Part shown: piece after piece, positions 1 to 8,026 of the stretch
Numbering within the stretch: position 1 is the first letter of the stretch
Layout: each line of letters begins with the position of its first letter
Notes under the pieces: model-generated
What the model was told of the DNA's origin: nothing
The model's database searches: none
The model's input: only the letters and a program-made list of their open reading frames with translations
Assembly: GCA_002887195.1 (NCBI GenBank)
Contig: PJAB01001506.1
Coordinates: 1 to 14,018 of the forward strand
Direction: 5' to 3'
Origin: Chrysochromulina parva
Lineage: Eukaryota; Haptophyta; Prymnesiales; Chrysochromulinaceae
Length of the DNA stretch: 14,018 nucleotides
Translations under genes and position numbers: made by a program

Positions 1-6
1 TCGATC

Positions 7-762
7 ATGGGGCTCAACTGCTGTGAGACTCACGAACGGCCGGGCGATGCCTTGGAGCGCGGGCCCATGTGGGTGGACGAAGCCAAGGGCGGTCGAGGCG
101 TCCACTACCTGTCGGTGCAGCTGGGGCTGCAGCTCCTCGCGGGCGGACTCTCGGGCTTCCTCGAGGCCCATCCGTGGAAGATGACCTTGGATGGTGGCAT
201 GGGGCTCGTGATTGCTCTCCTCTGCACGCAGTTTTTGAGCCTCCTATGGTGCGCTGCCAACACGGCCTCGGATTATCTGAAATCCGGGCAAGCCATCACC
301 ATCTATGGGTGCGAGTTCCTTGCGAGTCTCCTCGTCTTCGTAGCTGGCTTGGTGGCCGATTCTGACCTCGAGGGCTCGCTCATGCTCGCCGTGCGCGCGG
401 CGGACATCATGGTCTATTGCGCGTTCATTCCCATGATCTTAATGGGGTGGGACAATCTAGTCTGCCCACCGTTGAAAATGTTCCTCAAAGGCGAAGGGGG
501 AACGTTGGAGACACTCTACCTCATGTTCATCGCGCTCCTCTTGATCCCGGTATCAATCGCGCAGACCATGTTTGGCTTTGGCGGGGACAGCACGGACTTG
601 GCCATGGCGGTTGTGGGCGCCATGGACATGGTGGCGGGCGACGTTGCGGCCACCGCCGACGAGACGGCAGAAGAAGAACAAGGGGGCGGAGAAGGCGCGG
701 GAGCAGTTGACCCTGTCAAAGAGGTTCAGCCTCTTGAGGGTGATGCCGCGCAGGTAGCGTGA
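7..762 (+). CDS. Multi-pass membrane protein, unknown family, possibly 5'-partial
   Basis: I do not recognise the family. The 251-aa frame has about five hydrophobic segments (roughly residues 33-54, 62-84, 99-118, 125-147 and 167-190), so an integral membrane protein is likely. The C-terminal ~50 residues are acidic and Gly/Glu-rich with no hydrophobic stretch, suggesting a soluble tail. The frame is open to the window edge upstream of the first Met, so the true start may lie outside. The stop follows GCGCAG|GTAGCG near 754, which could be a splice donor, so the 3' end may also continue in another exon. No decamer repeats are present. No catalytic or transport motif is visible. Being real is supported mainly by the ordered hydrophobic pattern. 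Confidence 0.45.
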   Translation: MGLNCCETHERPGDALERGPMWVDEAKGGRGVHYLSVQLGLQLLAGGLSGFLEAHPWKMTLDGGMGLVIALLCTQFLSLLWCAANTASDYLKSGQAITIYGCEFLASLLVFVAGLVADSDLEGSLMLAVRAADIMVYCAFIPMILMGWDNLVCPPLKMFLKGEGGTLETLYLMFIALLLIPVSIAQTMFGFGGDSTDLAMAVVGAMDMVAGDVAATADETAEEEQGGGEGAGAVDPVKEVQPLEGDAAQVA

Positions 763-1738
763 GGGCGCTTTCGGGAGCGAGCGGGAAGTCGCCGGTGAAA
801 GCCCCTGTGGTGTAGACGTGGGTGTGTTCGGGAGTCGAACGGGAAGGCGCGCCGCAGACGCGTAGCGCCCGACGACGGTGAGTTGCAAGCGGTGAAGCCG
901 GAGCCCCCGATGAGACCCCGGCGGGGGCGGCGAGAAGGATTGTGCGCGAAGATGATTGGGGGGTGGAGTGTTACAGAGGAAGAGTGCGACAGGCGAGGCC
1001 GTAGCTGGTGAAGTCGTGGGTCGTCGGTGCGTGTCGCGCTCGCCGATATATATATATAAATAAAAATATCAAGAGTTTCCTGGGGCTAACTGCCTGCAGC
1101 GACCCATCTCCCCCTGCCTGCACCCTACTCCCTGGACCCTGCCTCCAGTCGAGCTGGGGGCTGTAGTTTTCTCTTCGTAATGCGGTCTGCGTCGCTCCGT
1201 TGCCGCCCCGTTGCCGCCCCTCGGCGGATGCCCCTCAGCGCACTCCAGTGTATACCTTCCCAGGACCTTTAGATGCGTTGAAGATAGGTCGTACGAGCGG
1301 GGTGCTTATGGTAGCCGGTAGGTAGCTGGCGGCCCCGCGGTGACTCGTTATGAAAGCTTAGATACCCCCAAAAGGCTTTTTAAGTGTTTTCTCAAGAATC
1401 CAGAACGACTTCTCTGGAAGCACGTACTTAGCGCGCGCAACCTCCACAGTTGACACTTGGATATTAGGATCTTAGGTGACACTCGAATTACAATACACCT
1501 TGTCGTGATCAGACACCGACAACCGAGCGAGGAGCCACGAGCATGAACCAAGAGAAGCAAGAACCATGAACAAGTGACGTCGGTGGGTGATTTGAGCGCC
1601 CAACCATCGGCGCCGCCTGCCCGCGCTCTAGCCGGCAGCTAGCTCAGCCACTCACTCGCTCTTCTTTTCACTCAACATTCGATTACTTACAACACGTCCG
1701 CAGCTCTCAAATAGCACTCAAACGAAACCAACACCGAT
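763..1738. other. Intergenic region without a supported gene
   Basis: This stretch of nearly 1 kb contains only short open frames with no recognisable protein. It holds an AT-rich microsatellite near 1046-1069 and C-rich low-complexity sequence near 1105-1230 (repeated GTTGCCGCCCC). It separates the 3' ends of the membrane-protein frame (+) and U-box/Sel1 copy 1 (-), so it is a convergent 3'-3' region and should contain both terminators or polyadenylation sites. I see no tRNA or rRNA. Confidence 0.5.
1046..1069. repeat. AT microsatellite with AATAAA
   Basis: A (TA)n run leads into AAATAAAAATAT, an island of A/T in GC-rich DNA. It includes AATAAA at 1059-1064, which could serve as a polyadenylation signal for the upstream plus-strand gene about 300 nt away. 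That role is speculative. Confidence 0.45.
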
Positions 1739-2452
1739 TCAAGCTGCTGGATGCTCACGCAGCCATGTGGCTGCTGCCTCTTTGTTAATAGCGGCGCAAT
1801 CGTCAATCGTGGCTCTCACCACCATCGAATAGTAGCGGCGCGCCATCTTCTCGTCCTTCGGGAAGCCATAGCGGCCCTCGGCGTATGCGAATCCCAGATT
1901 GAAGCACGCACGTTTGCTGCCGCGCCCGGCGGCCTCGCTCAGCAGCGTAGCACCACGCGATTGCCATACCTGATCAAGTGCCTGGCATGTCGGCACGCCG
2001 TACCCCAACAAGTAGCACCTTCCTAGGTATCCACTCCCACATACATTCCCAGCCTCGTGGCTCTTCTCGAACCACTCGAAAGCCTTGGCCTCGTCCTTTG
2101 CGAGGCCCTTCTCACCATACTTGTACCAAAGCCCCAGGTTGCACATCGCCCCGCCATTACCAGCCTCGGCCAAGCACCGCATCTCCTCCATCTCCTCCTT
2201 CTCCTTCATCCTCTGCCTCCACGCGTCCACCTTGTCGCCCGTGAGAGCGCCCGAGGCGACCATCGCGCGGATCATGTCCGTGACCTGCAGCGCCGGCAGC
2301 AGCCTCGTGCCCATCGCCAAGTTCGTCACCGGGCTCTTGTGCTGCTGCTTGAGCCACTCCTCGATGGCCGAGCGCTCGTACACGTTGCCGTCTTCCGCGA
2401 TGGCAGGGTCGACGGGCAGCGAGAAGGTGATGGGGCAGAGGAGCTTTTTCAT
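1739..2452 (-). CDS. U-box / Sel1-repeat protein, copy 1 (putative E3 ubiquitin ligase)
   Basis: A 237-aa protein. Residues ~4-74 form a U-box (LLCPITFSLPVDPAIAEDG, then YERSAIEEWL and SPVTN), the RING-like fold without zinc ligands that binds E2 ubiquitin-conjugating enzymes. After a charged helix (~76-92) come about three Sel1/TPR-like helical repeats (~102-135, ~138-175, ~183-218; motifs NLGLWYKYGEKGLAKDEAKA and YAEGRYGFPKDEKMARRYY), which usually hold partner proteins. It is intronless and has no decamer arrays. Compared with copies 2 and 3 it lacks ~30 N-terminal residues (the MPPKRGR extension) and begins with MKK right at the U-box, so it is either an older, diverged copy or N-terminally shortened. 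It is transcribed divergently from the SET gene with ~150 bp between the starts. Substrate unknown. Confidence 0.88.
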   Translation of the reverse strand: MKKLLCPITFSLPVDPAIAEDGNVYERSAIEEWLKQQHKSPVTNLAMGTRLLPALQVTDMIRAMVASGALTGDKVDAWRQRMKEKEEMEEMRCLAEAGNGGAMCNLGLWYKYGEKGLAKDEAKAFEWFEKSHEAGNVCGSGYLGRCYLLGYGVPTCQALDQVWQSRGATLLSEAAGRGSKRACFNLGFAYAEGRYGFPKDEKMARRYYSMVVRATIDDCAAINKEAAATWLREHPAA

Positions 2453-2603
2453 ATGGCCTGTTTGTCCGCGTTACATGGAGCATGCTGTTCATATGCATGC
2501 ACTTTGTTTTTTTTTATCGTGAAGTCTCTCTCTCCGGGCTTTACTTTTTCTTCACTCCGTCGTGTTAACGTTCACACCGTTTTTCCTGCACGTTTTACCA
2601 AAG
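2453..2603. promoter_or_regulatory. Divergent intergenic region between U-box copy 1 and SET gene
   Basis: About 150 bp separate the two start codons on opposite strands, so this must hold both 5' UTRs and probably a bidirectional promoter. It contains a T-rich run near 2508-2517 and pyrimidine-rich tracts (CTCTCTCTCC near 2526, TTTTTC near 2545). No TATA box or other core element can be assigned with confidence. It does not resemble the upstream block shared by copies 2 and 3. Confidence 0.4.
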
Positions 2604-5600
2604 ATGCGATGGTGCTCGTGCGGGCCGACGGCCACCGTGGCGGTCGAACCGTGCACCACGTTCAGCTCCTCTGGTGCACCACTGCGAGCACCCTCGGGCT
2701 GCGACGGCACGCCCCATTCCTCCACCTTCCGCGTCGTCACAGTGCCGTACCTCGGCCGATGCCTCGTCGCCGCTCGGCCCATGGCGCCGGGTGAGGTCAT
2801 CATCTCCGAGGAGCCCATACTGGCGGCCGAGTACAGAGCTGGAACGGCCGATCGAGAGCCAACGCCGTCCGAAAAGAATAGCGTGGCGCAGGCCTCACGC
2901 AATGAGTCCATCTTGCGCACGTACTGTGACTCGCCGGCGTTAGTGCGCGAGGCCGTGCTCGACGCGATGTCGACGATCGAGTACGATGTGTCGGATGCCG
3001 GGACTCAGGTGGTCCTCGAGCAGGTGGACGCGATCCGCAAGGCGCACAAGTGGGCGGCGGCGCACTCAGCCCACGATCTGGCCACAGTCTTGATGGCCTT
3101 CAAACTGAACGCCTACGGCTTCGGAGGCGGCAACGCCCTCTTTCCGACCCTTCGACTGATGGAACACTCGTGCGAGTCGAACGTCATCTACGCGCCGCGC
3201 CCGAGCGACATGCGCGCCGGGCGCGGCGTCGCCGTCGCGCTGCGCGCCATCAAGGAAGGCGAGCGCCTCTCGACGAGCTATCATGACCACTGATGACCTC
3301 TGATGACCACTGATGACCTCTGATGACCTCTGATTGCCTCCCTCATCAGGCGAGCGCCTCTCGACGAGCTATCATGACTGTGTCGTCGGCCGACGGATGC
3401 GCCGCAGGTGCGCAGAGTGCATGCTGATTGCGTCTCTTTGCATGCTGAGTGCATGCAGAGTGCATGCTGAGTGCATGCTGAGCTGATTGGGTCGTGAATT
3501 GCCTCAATTGCCTCTAATTGCCTCTAATTGCCTCTAAGTGCCTCTAATTGCCTCTAATTGCCTCTAATTGCCATGAAGTCTTTGACGGGCTGCATGCTGA
3601 GTGGCTCGACATCCTGCAGCATAAGAAGCCTGATTGCATGCTGATCACAACCTATCTGATTGCCCCCCTCATCAGGATCCTGCAGCATAAGAAGCAGTTT
3701 GTATGCCGATGCGCTCGCTGCGTGGCGCCGGATTGGAACACGCAGGTGTGCTGAGTGCCATGCTGGGTGCCGTGCTTGGTGCCTGCTGAGTGCCTCGAGG
3801 ATGGTGATTGATTGCATGCTGAGTGCAGGCTGATTGCATGCTGAGTGCATGCTGGGTGTCTCGAGGATGGTGATTGATTGCCTATTGAGTGGCGCCACTT
3901 TGCCTATCTCGATTGGGAGTTGTACCTGCTGATTGCATTCTGATTGCATTCTGATTGCATGCTGATTGGCGCTCGATTGGGAGTTGTACCTGCGGATTGC
4001 ATGCTGATTGCATTCTGATTGCATGCTGATTGGCGCTCGATTGGGACTGATTGCATGCTGATTGGCGCTCGATTGGGAGTTGTAGGTACCTTGCCCCGGC
4101 TGCCACGCGCGCTCATCGGACGGTTTGCTGCGCGAGGAGTGTAGCGGATCGGAAGTCTTCTCCCTCGAGGCCCACCGCCACGGCGCGAAGCGGGTGCACT
4201 ATGCACGTCGCGACGCCGAGTTGGGCACTTGCGACGAGGGCGCAGCCGTGGCAGCAGTGGTGCCGGCTGCAGCGGCAGCGGCGGCGGCGGCAGCTGCAGC
4301 CGAAGGGGGGGAAGGAGATCACGGCACTTCGTGTGACCCGAAGAGCCTCACCCCTTTTGACCTCGGAGGAAGAGATCACGGCACTTGGGCGGCGGCGGCG
4401 GCGGCAGCAGGGCCCGTTGAGGGCACATGGAGATGCGCGCACTGCAAGCGCGTGTGGTCCACGGCAGGTGCGCTGATTGCATGCTGAGTGCATACTGATT
4501 GCATGCTGATTGCAAGCGCTTGTGGTCCACGGCAGATGTCTTCCCTTCGAGCGAGGGTGTCGAGGAGGACGTTGAGAATCTCGTCATGTATCTCGAGCTG
4601 CGGCTCGGCTGCTCACTCGAGAACAACGCCTCGGTGATTGCCTCTGGTTGCCTCTGATTGCCACCCTCATCGGCTGCTCACTCGAGAACAACGCCTCGGT
4701 GATTGCCTCTGATGAAGGCTCTGAGTGCCCCCTGATTGCCTCCCTCATCAGGGGCTGCCGACGGGCTCGGACGCGGCCATCTTCACGACGCTCGAGACGG
4801 CGCTCGAGACGGCGCGGGCGACCCTCGGTATGCGCCACTGGGCAACAGTCAAGCTCATGGCCCTGCAGACCCTCTGGCTATGCTCGCAGGTGATTGCCTC
4901 GGTGATTGCCTCTGATTGCCTCTGATTGCCTCTGATTGCCTCTCATGGCCCTGCAGACCCTCTGGCTATGCTCGCAGGTGATTGCCTCGGTGATTGCCTC
5001 TGATTGCCTCTGATTGCCTCTGATTGCCTCTGATGGCCCTGCAGACCCTCTGGCTATGCTCGCAGGTGATTGCCTCTCTGATTGCCTCTGATTGCCTCTG
5101 ATTGCCTCTGATTGCCTCTCATGGCCCTGCAGACCCTCTGGCTATGCTCGCAGGTGGGTGCGATGGAGTGCGACTGAGTGCGGCTGATGGCCACCAATTC
5201 ACGCACCTAACTTGACTCACTGCCCCTAATTGCCCCTCATCAACCCGCATTGCCACGCGGTGCAGCTCGCGATGGACGAGTCCGAGCGCGCGCCCGGCCT
5301 GCCCAGCCTGCCCCTGTGCCTGCTCACGCTCATCGAGAACGAGGAGTGGATCTGGAACTACTGCGCCGAGAGCGGCACGCAACCGCACTTCTTCGTGCAC
5401 GTGGGCCGGATTACGTACGCGCCTGTTGACCTCTGATTGCCTCTAATTGCCTCTGATGGCCTCTAATTGCCTCTGATGACCTCTGATGAGCCTCTGATGG
5501 CCTCTGATGGCCTCTAATTGCCTCTGATGGCCTCTGATTGCCTCTGATGGCCTCTAATTGCCTCTGATGGCCGCTGAGGGCCTGCCTGATTGCGTCCCTC

Positions 5601-6652
5601 ATCAGGTACCCAATCTTCGTCCATTACGAGAACAAGGGGGTCGAGATCGCCGTCGCGCGCCCCTGGGTCGCGCGCTGTGCCGCCGTCGTCATCGCGGGCG
5701 ACGTGCACGGGCTGCCAGCGCAGCAAGAGATTGGCAAGGTGCACTGATGACTCCTGATGACCACCTGATTGCCCCCTGAGTGATTCATCGCAGCAAGAGA
5801 TTGGCAAGGTGTATGAGCCTCGAGCCACATACGGGCCCTAATTGCCCCTAATTGTACTCATTGCCCCTGATTGCCCCGAATTGCCCCTAATTGTACTCAT
5901 TGCCCCTAATTGCCCCTAATTGGCAAGGTGTATGAGCCACGAGCCACGTACGGCCCCCCAGCGCCGGGCGAGGCCTGGCAGGGGGGGGCGGGGCCGGGGG
6001 GGGCGCTTCGTCTTTCGGAGGGGCCGACGATCCAATTGCTGCGGACTATGGGCATGCCGCCGACCTGCGCGGGTGATTGCGACTGAGTGCGACTGAGTGC
6101 GACTGAGTGCGACTGATGGACGCTGATTGGAGCTGATGAACGTTGACGGCCGCTGATGATCGCTGATTGCTGATGAATGGCGCCCACGTGCGCAGGGATC
6201 TCGTCGGTGCTATGGATCGCGGATTGCCTCTGATTGCTGTTGATTGCTGATGGCATGCTGATGGCATGCTGATGGCATGCTGATGGCATGCTGATGGCAT
6301 GCTGATGGCATGCACGTGCGCAGGAATCTCGGAGGTGCTCCGGATCTCGGGAGATCGCGAGCTCAAGGGAGGGTCGGCGGGCAGCGCGCTGCTCTTCTTT
6401 CGGAGAGCCCACCTGTACGTCCTGATTGCATGATGATGTCATGCTGATTGCGTAATGATTGCGTGCTGTTCGCTCTTCTTTCGGATAGCCCACCTGTACG
6501 TGCTACACCTCTGTTGGCGTCTGATGGCCTCTTCATGGCCACTGATGGCCTGCCTGATTGCCTCCCTCATCAGGTACGACCCGTGGAACAATGAGCTCTC
6601 GGAGCGCATTGAAGCCGCAACGGCCGCGTTAGAGGCCATCCGGGCCATGTAG
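2604..6652 (+). CDS. SMYD-like SET-domain protein (putative lysine methyltransferase), 11 exons
   Basis: Spliced model: 2604-3258, 3350-3407, 3676-3745, 4086-4467, 4536-4633, 4752-4889, 5266-5414, 5606-5738, 5928-6072, 6324-6414, 6574-6652. All junctions keep frame, giving 665 aa ending NNELSERIEAATAALEAIRAM. SET landmarks: GRCLVAARPMAPGEVIISEEP (~51-71), NALFPTLRLMEHSCESNV (~177-194), GERLSTSYHD (~219-228). The post-SET zinc cluster is built from CRCARC (248-253), CPGC (264-267) and WRCAHC (376-381), as in SMYD proteins. A helical C-terminal part follows (ARATLGMRHWATVKLMALQT). Family members transfer methyl groups from S-adenosylmethionine to lysines. Oddities: no MYND zinc finger is visible, and the usual NHSCxPN is EHSCESN, so activity is uncertain. 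Exon 4 carries two poly-Ala tracts. The start is the first in-frame ATG, after AAAG. Exon 9 and the last third are less conserved and their splicing less certain. Confidence 0.82.
3259..3349 (+). repeat. SET gene intron 1: decamer array between 31-bp host duplications, GC-AG
   Basis: The segment 3257-3287 recurs exactly at 3348-3378. Between the copies are TGATGACCTC/TGATGACCAC units ending in the 3' block TGATTGCCTCCCTCATCAG. Removing one 91-nt period restores GERLSTSYHDCVVGRR. No GT lies in the duplicated exon tail, so a GC-AG intron starting at AAG|GCGAGC is the simplest reading. Confidence 0.75.
3408..3675 (+). repeat. SET gene intron 2: TGCATGC and TGCCTCTAAT arrays
   Basis: Donor CGCAG|GTGCGC, acceptor CCCCTCATCAG|G. 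The array begins with GAGTGCATGCT units and changes to TAATTGCCTC units around 3500-3570. A copy of the next exon's start (19 bp, 3611-3629, repeated at 3677-3695) lies inside the intron and is followed by a short array and the 3' block. Confidence 0.75.
3746..4085 (+). repeat. SET gene intron 3: TGCATGC array with CTCGATTGGG subrepeats
   Basis: Donor ACGCAG|GTGTGC, acceptor GTTGTAG|GTACC; in-frame join DWNTQ-VPCPGC. It contains two copies of CTCGAGGATGGTGATTGATT (near 3793 and 3860) and four copies around TCGATTGGGA (near 3909, 3972, 4037, 4068), mixed with TGATTGCATGC units. It lacks the usual CTCATCAG end. The internal GTTGTACCTGC motifs resemble the acceptor/exon junction without its AG. 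Confidence 0.7.
4468..4535 (+). repeat. SET gene intron 4: acceptor made from a duplicated exon tail
   Basis: The exon tail at 4443-4467 recurs at 4511-4535 with one mismatch (period 68). The first copy runs into GTGCGC (donor) and the second copy's CCACGGCAG supplies the acceptor. The 68-nt intron between holds TGATTGCATGC units only. The junction gives KRVWSTA-DVFPSSEG in frame. Confidence 0.72.
4634..4751 (+). repeat. SET gene intron 5 with internal copy of exon tail plus donor
   Basis: A 42-bp segment at 4605-4646 (exon tail, donor and first intron bases) recurs at 4670-4711. The first array unit ends in a decayed 3' block (CCCTCATCGG) and the second in an intact CCCTCATCAG. The spliced product joins LENNAS to GLPTGSD in frame. 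Confidence 0.75.
4857..5153 (+). repeat. 88-bp tandem repeat: exon tail plus decamer array, four copies
   Basis: An exon end of 33 bp (start ATGGCCCTGCAG, end TATGCTCGCAG) occurs at 4857, 4945, 5033 and 5121, exactly 88 bp apart. Each of the first three is followed by ~55 bp of GTGATTGCCTC units. The fourth runs into GTGGGTGCGATGG. Only one copy is needed for the protein. Every copy ends AG|GT, so each boundary is both an acceptor and a donor. Confidence 0.9.
4890..5265 (+). repeat. SET gene intron 6 (spans the 88-bp repeats)
   Basis: Donor GCTCGCAG|GTGATT at the first repeat copy; proposed acceptor GCGGTGCAG|CTCGCG, joining LWLCSQ to LAMDESER in frame. A minimal 112-nt intron from the fourth copy (5154) gives the same mRNA. 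Upstream of the acceptor, at 5236-5243, the usual CTCATCAG reads CTCATCAA, so the normal acceptor seems lost and a downstream CAG used. Confidence 0.62.
5415..5605 (+). repeat. SET gene intron 7: TGATGGCCTC/TAATTGCCTC array
   Basis: Donor ATTAC|GTACGCG, acceptor CCCTCATCAG|GTACCC; the join gives GRITYPIFVHYEN. Donor and next exon share GTAC. The array is a long run of near-perfect decamers (TCTGATGGCC, TCTAATTGCC) ending in the 3' block. Confidence 0.8.
5739..5927 (+). repeat. SET gene intron 8: AATTGCCCCT array with repeated GGCAAG|GTG boundaries
   Basis: The exon end at 5719-5741 recurs at 5789-5811 (23 bp). A further ~38-bp segment starting TTGGCAAGGTGTATGAGCC occurs near 5801 and again near 5920. 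The array type here is AATTGCCCCT/CATTGCCCCT. Splicing 5739-5927 gives QQEIGK-VYEPRATYGP; the middle copy at 5809 could act as a recursive site. Confidence 0.62.
6073..6323 (+). repeat. SET gene intron 9: TGATGGCATGC array
   Basis: Donor GCGCGG|GTGATT, acceptor GTGCGCAG|GAATCTC; the join PPTCAG-ISEVLRIS keeps frame. It holds GACTGAGTGC units, then TGATGGCATGC in six tandem copies (6249-6313). The acceptor region CACGTGCGCAGG with ~30 bp of exon start has a diverged earlier copy near 6184-6225. Confidence 0.65.
6415..6573 (+). repeat. SET gene intron 10 with duplicated exon tail plus donor
   Basis: Donor CACCT|GTACGTCC, acceptor CCCTCATCAG|GTACGACC (shared GTACG). The 30-bp exon tail with donor at 6391-6420 recurs at 6472-6501 with one mismatch (period 81). 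Each copy is followed by decamer-type units, and the last ends in the intact 3' block. Confidence 0.78.
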
Positions 6653-6982
6653 AGCAATTTTGGTAAGGATGCTGGGTTAGAGTCGAGTACGACCTCGACG
6701 ACGACGCGCCATGGCGCGCCAAGTTTAAGCCAAGTTTGGTACGCTTCTTGGACGTTGGAGACAAATGTGGGGCTGCAGGTTTTGGAACAGACGAGGTGTC
6801 ACGTACGACTAGAGCAAGAGATTGGTGCCGCGCGCGGATGCTGGCAGTGGGTTTACCTTGCATCCAGGGGCTATAGCGGCGCGAACCGCGTATGTCACAG
6901 GCCCAAGGCCGTAGGGCGTGTATAGGGCGTAGCGCGTAGGAGGGGGTTTCCAAGCAACTGGGCGGGGCTCGGCGAGGAATGG
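6653..6982. other. Intergenic 3' flank of the SET gene
   Basis: No gene is supported here. A perfect 14-bp palindrome CGCGCCATGGCGCG lies at 6705-6718, followed by a direct repeat of CCAAGTTT. The region includes the SET gene 3' UTR; no clear AATAAA was found. The decamer arrays are absent. Confidence 0.45.
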
Positions 6983-7246
6983 TGAGTTAAATATGCAAAA
7001 TAAGTCTGGCGAGTGGCCCACTGGCGTCGTCTACGCAGATTAATCTGCGGAACTGCGGTTTGCAACACATGCAAGCCGTGCTGGATCATTCTTTTGTCGA
7101 GAGAGATGGTCGCAGTGGATACGACTGAAGGTCCCTAGCACGCGTCGAGAGTGTGGATAATCGTGCTAGTGTGTCCTGTGGACATCCTGGGAAGCCGACG
7201 GTGGGGCTCTGCCGATTTGCCCACGACGGCGCGCAACGGCGTCGCG
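6983..7246 (+). promoter_or_regulatory. Upstream block shared by U-box/Sel1 copies 2 and 3
   Basis: From about 7085 to 7195 this matches 13572-13683 almost base for base (ATCATTCTTTTGTC, then GAGAGATGGTCGCAGTGG, CACGCGTCGAGAGTGTGG and GTCCTGTG blocks, only a few substitutions). A weaker match extends back to the GAGTTAAA...GTCTGGCG motif near 6984 and 13500. The block lies directly before the start codon in both, so it probably carries promoter and 5' UTR. The copies differ by small indels just before the ATG. Confidence 0.6.
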
Positions 7247-8026
7247 ATGCCGCCCAAGCGCGGCCGCGCGGCTGCCGTGGCCGAGGATGAGACGGTGCAG
7301 GAGTTTCGCCGACACAAGAGCGCGGTGAACGAGGCCATGAACGAGTTCCTCTGCCCCATCACCTTTTCGCTCCCGGTCGACCCCGTTACTGCCGAGGACG
7401 GCAAGGTGTACGAGCGCTCGGCCATCGAGGAGTGGCTCGAGAAGCAGCACAAGAGCCCGGTGACGAACTTGGCGATGGGCACGAAGCTGCTGCCGGCGCT
7501 GCAGGTCAAGAACATGATCCGCACGATGGTCACCTCGGGCGCTCTCACGGGCGACAAGGTGGGCGCGTGGAAGCTGAAGCTGGAGGAGGAGGAGGAGGTG
7601 GCGGAGTGGCGGCGTAAGGCCGAGGCTGGTGATGGCGCGGCGATGTACAACCTGGGACTTTGGTACGAGCGTGGTCAGAAGGGCCTCGCAAAGGACTTGG
7701 CCAAGGCGTTCGAGTGGTACAAGAAGAGCCACGAGGCTGGGCATGCAGGTGGGACTGGCTGCCTTGGCCTTTTCTACTTGGTTGGTCACGGTGTGCCAAA
7801 GTGCCTTGTGCGTGCCAATACGCTGATGAGCCAGGCCGCTGAGCACGGCAGCAAAAGTGCGTGCTACCATATGGGACGCGCATACGCTGATGGCCTCTGT
7901 GGCTTCCCGAAGGACGAGAAGATGGCGCGCCGCTACTACTCGATGGTGGCGAGCGCCTCGATCGAGGATTGCGACGACGCTGCCAAAGAGAAAGCAGCCA
8001 CATGGCTGCGTGAGCATCCAGCGTGA
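7247..8026 (+). CDS. U-box / Sel1-repeat protein, copy 2 (putative E3 ubiquitin ligase)
   Basis: A 259-aa intronless protein. A basic N-terminal extension (MPPKRGRAAAVAEDE, residues 1-34) could be a nuclear signal. The U-box follows at ~35-105 (FLCPITFSLPVDPVTAEDG, YERSAIEEWL, HKSPVTNLAMG), a zinc-free E2-binding fold. A Glu-rich helix precedes about three Sel1-type repeats (~132 onward; NLGLWYERGQKGLAKDLAKA, GCLGLFYLVGHGVP, YADGLCGFPKDEKMARRYY). The start at MPPKRGR was chosen because copy 3 has the same Met and extension. An in-frame upstream ATG at 7151 lies in the conserved 5' block, and the corresponding frame in copy 3 is interrupted by TAG at 13656. It differs from copy 1 mainly by this N-terminus and an insertion near the second Sel1 repeat of copy 1. 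Likely a ubiquitin ligase or adaptor; targets unknown. Confidence 0.9.
   Translation: MPPKRGRAAAVAEDETVQEFRRHKSAVNEAMNEFLCPITFSLPVDPVTAEDGKVYERSAIEEWLEKQHKSPVTNLAMGTKLLPALQVKNMIRTMVTSGALTGDKVGAWKLKLEEEEEVAEWRRKAEAGDGAAMYNLGLWYERGQKGLAKDLAKAFEWYKKSHEAGHAGGTGCLGLFYLVGHGVPKCLVRANTLMSQAAEHGSKSACYHMGRAYADGLCGFPKDEKMARRYYSMVASASIEDCDDAAKEKAATWLREHPA

Noticed and set aside
1348..1560. 70-aa minus-strand frame in the intergenic region
   Set aside because: Short, no motif, no supporting context.
2562..2603. GTG-initiated N-terminal extension of the SET protein
   Set aside because: A nuclear eukaryotic gene should start at ATG; the first in-frame ATG is at 2604.
2057..2794. 245-aa plus-strand frame antisense to U-box copy 1 and running into the SET gene
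   Set aside because: A shadow of the minus-strand gene; it uses a different frame from the SET exon and its protein is low-complexity.
3554..4206. Minus-strand frames rich in Gln-His-Ala-Ile-Arg-Met
   Set aside because: They are translations of the decamer arrays inside introns, not proteins.
4857..5153. CRISPR-like array (33-bp repeats, 55-bp gaps)
   Set aside because: The gaps are themselves nearly identical decamer repeats, the repeat is an exon tail, and the context is eukaryotic.
5411..6493. Minus-strand frames with regular EAIRGHQRPS-type repeats that look like coiled coil
   Set aside because: Again the complement of intron arrays; the regularity comes from the DNA repeat.
7151..7246. 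Upstream extension of U-box copy 2 from ATG at 7151
   Set aside because: The matching sequence before copy 3 has an in-frame TAG and diverges by indels, so it is more likely 5' UTR.
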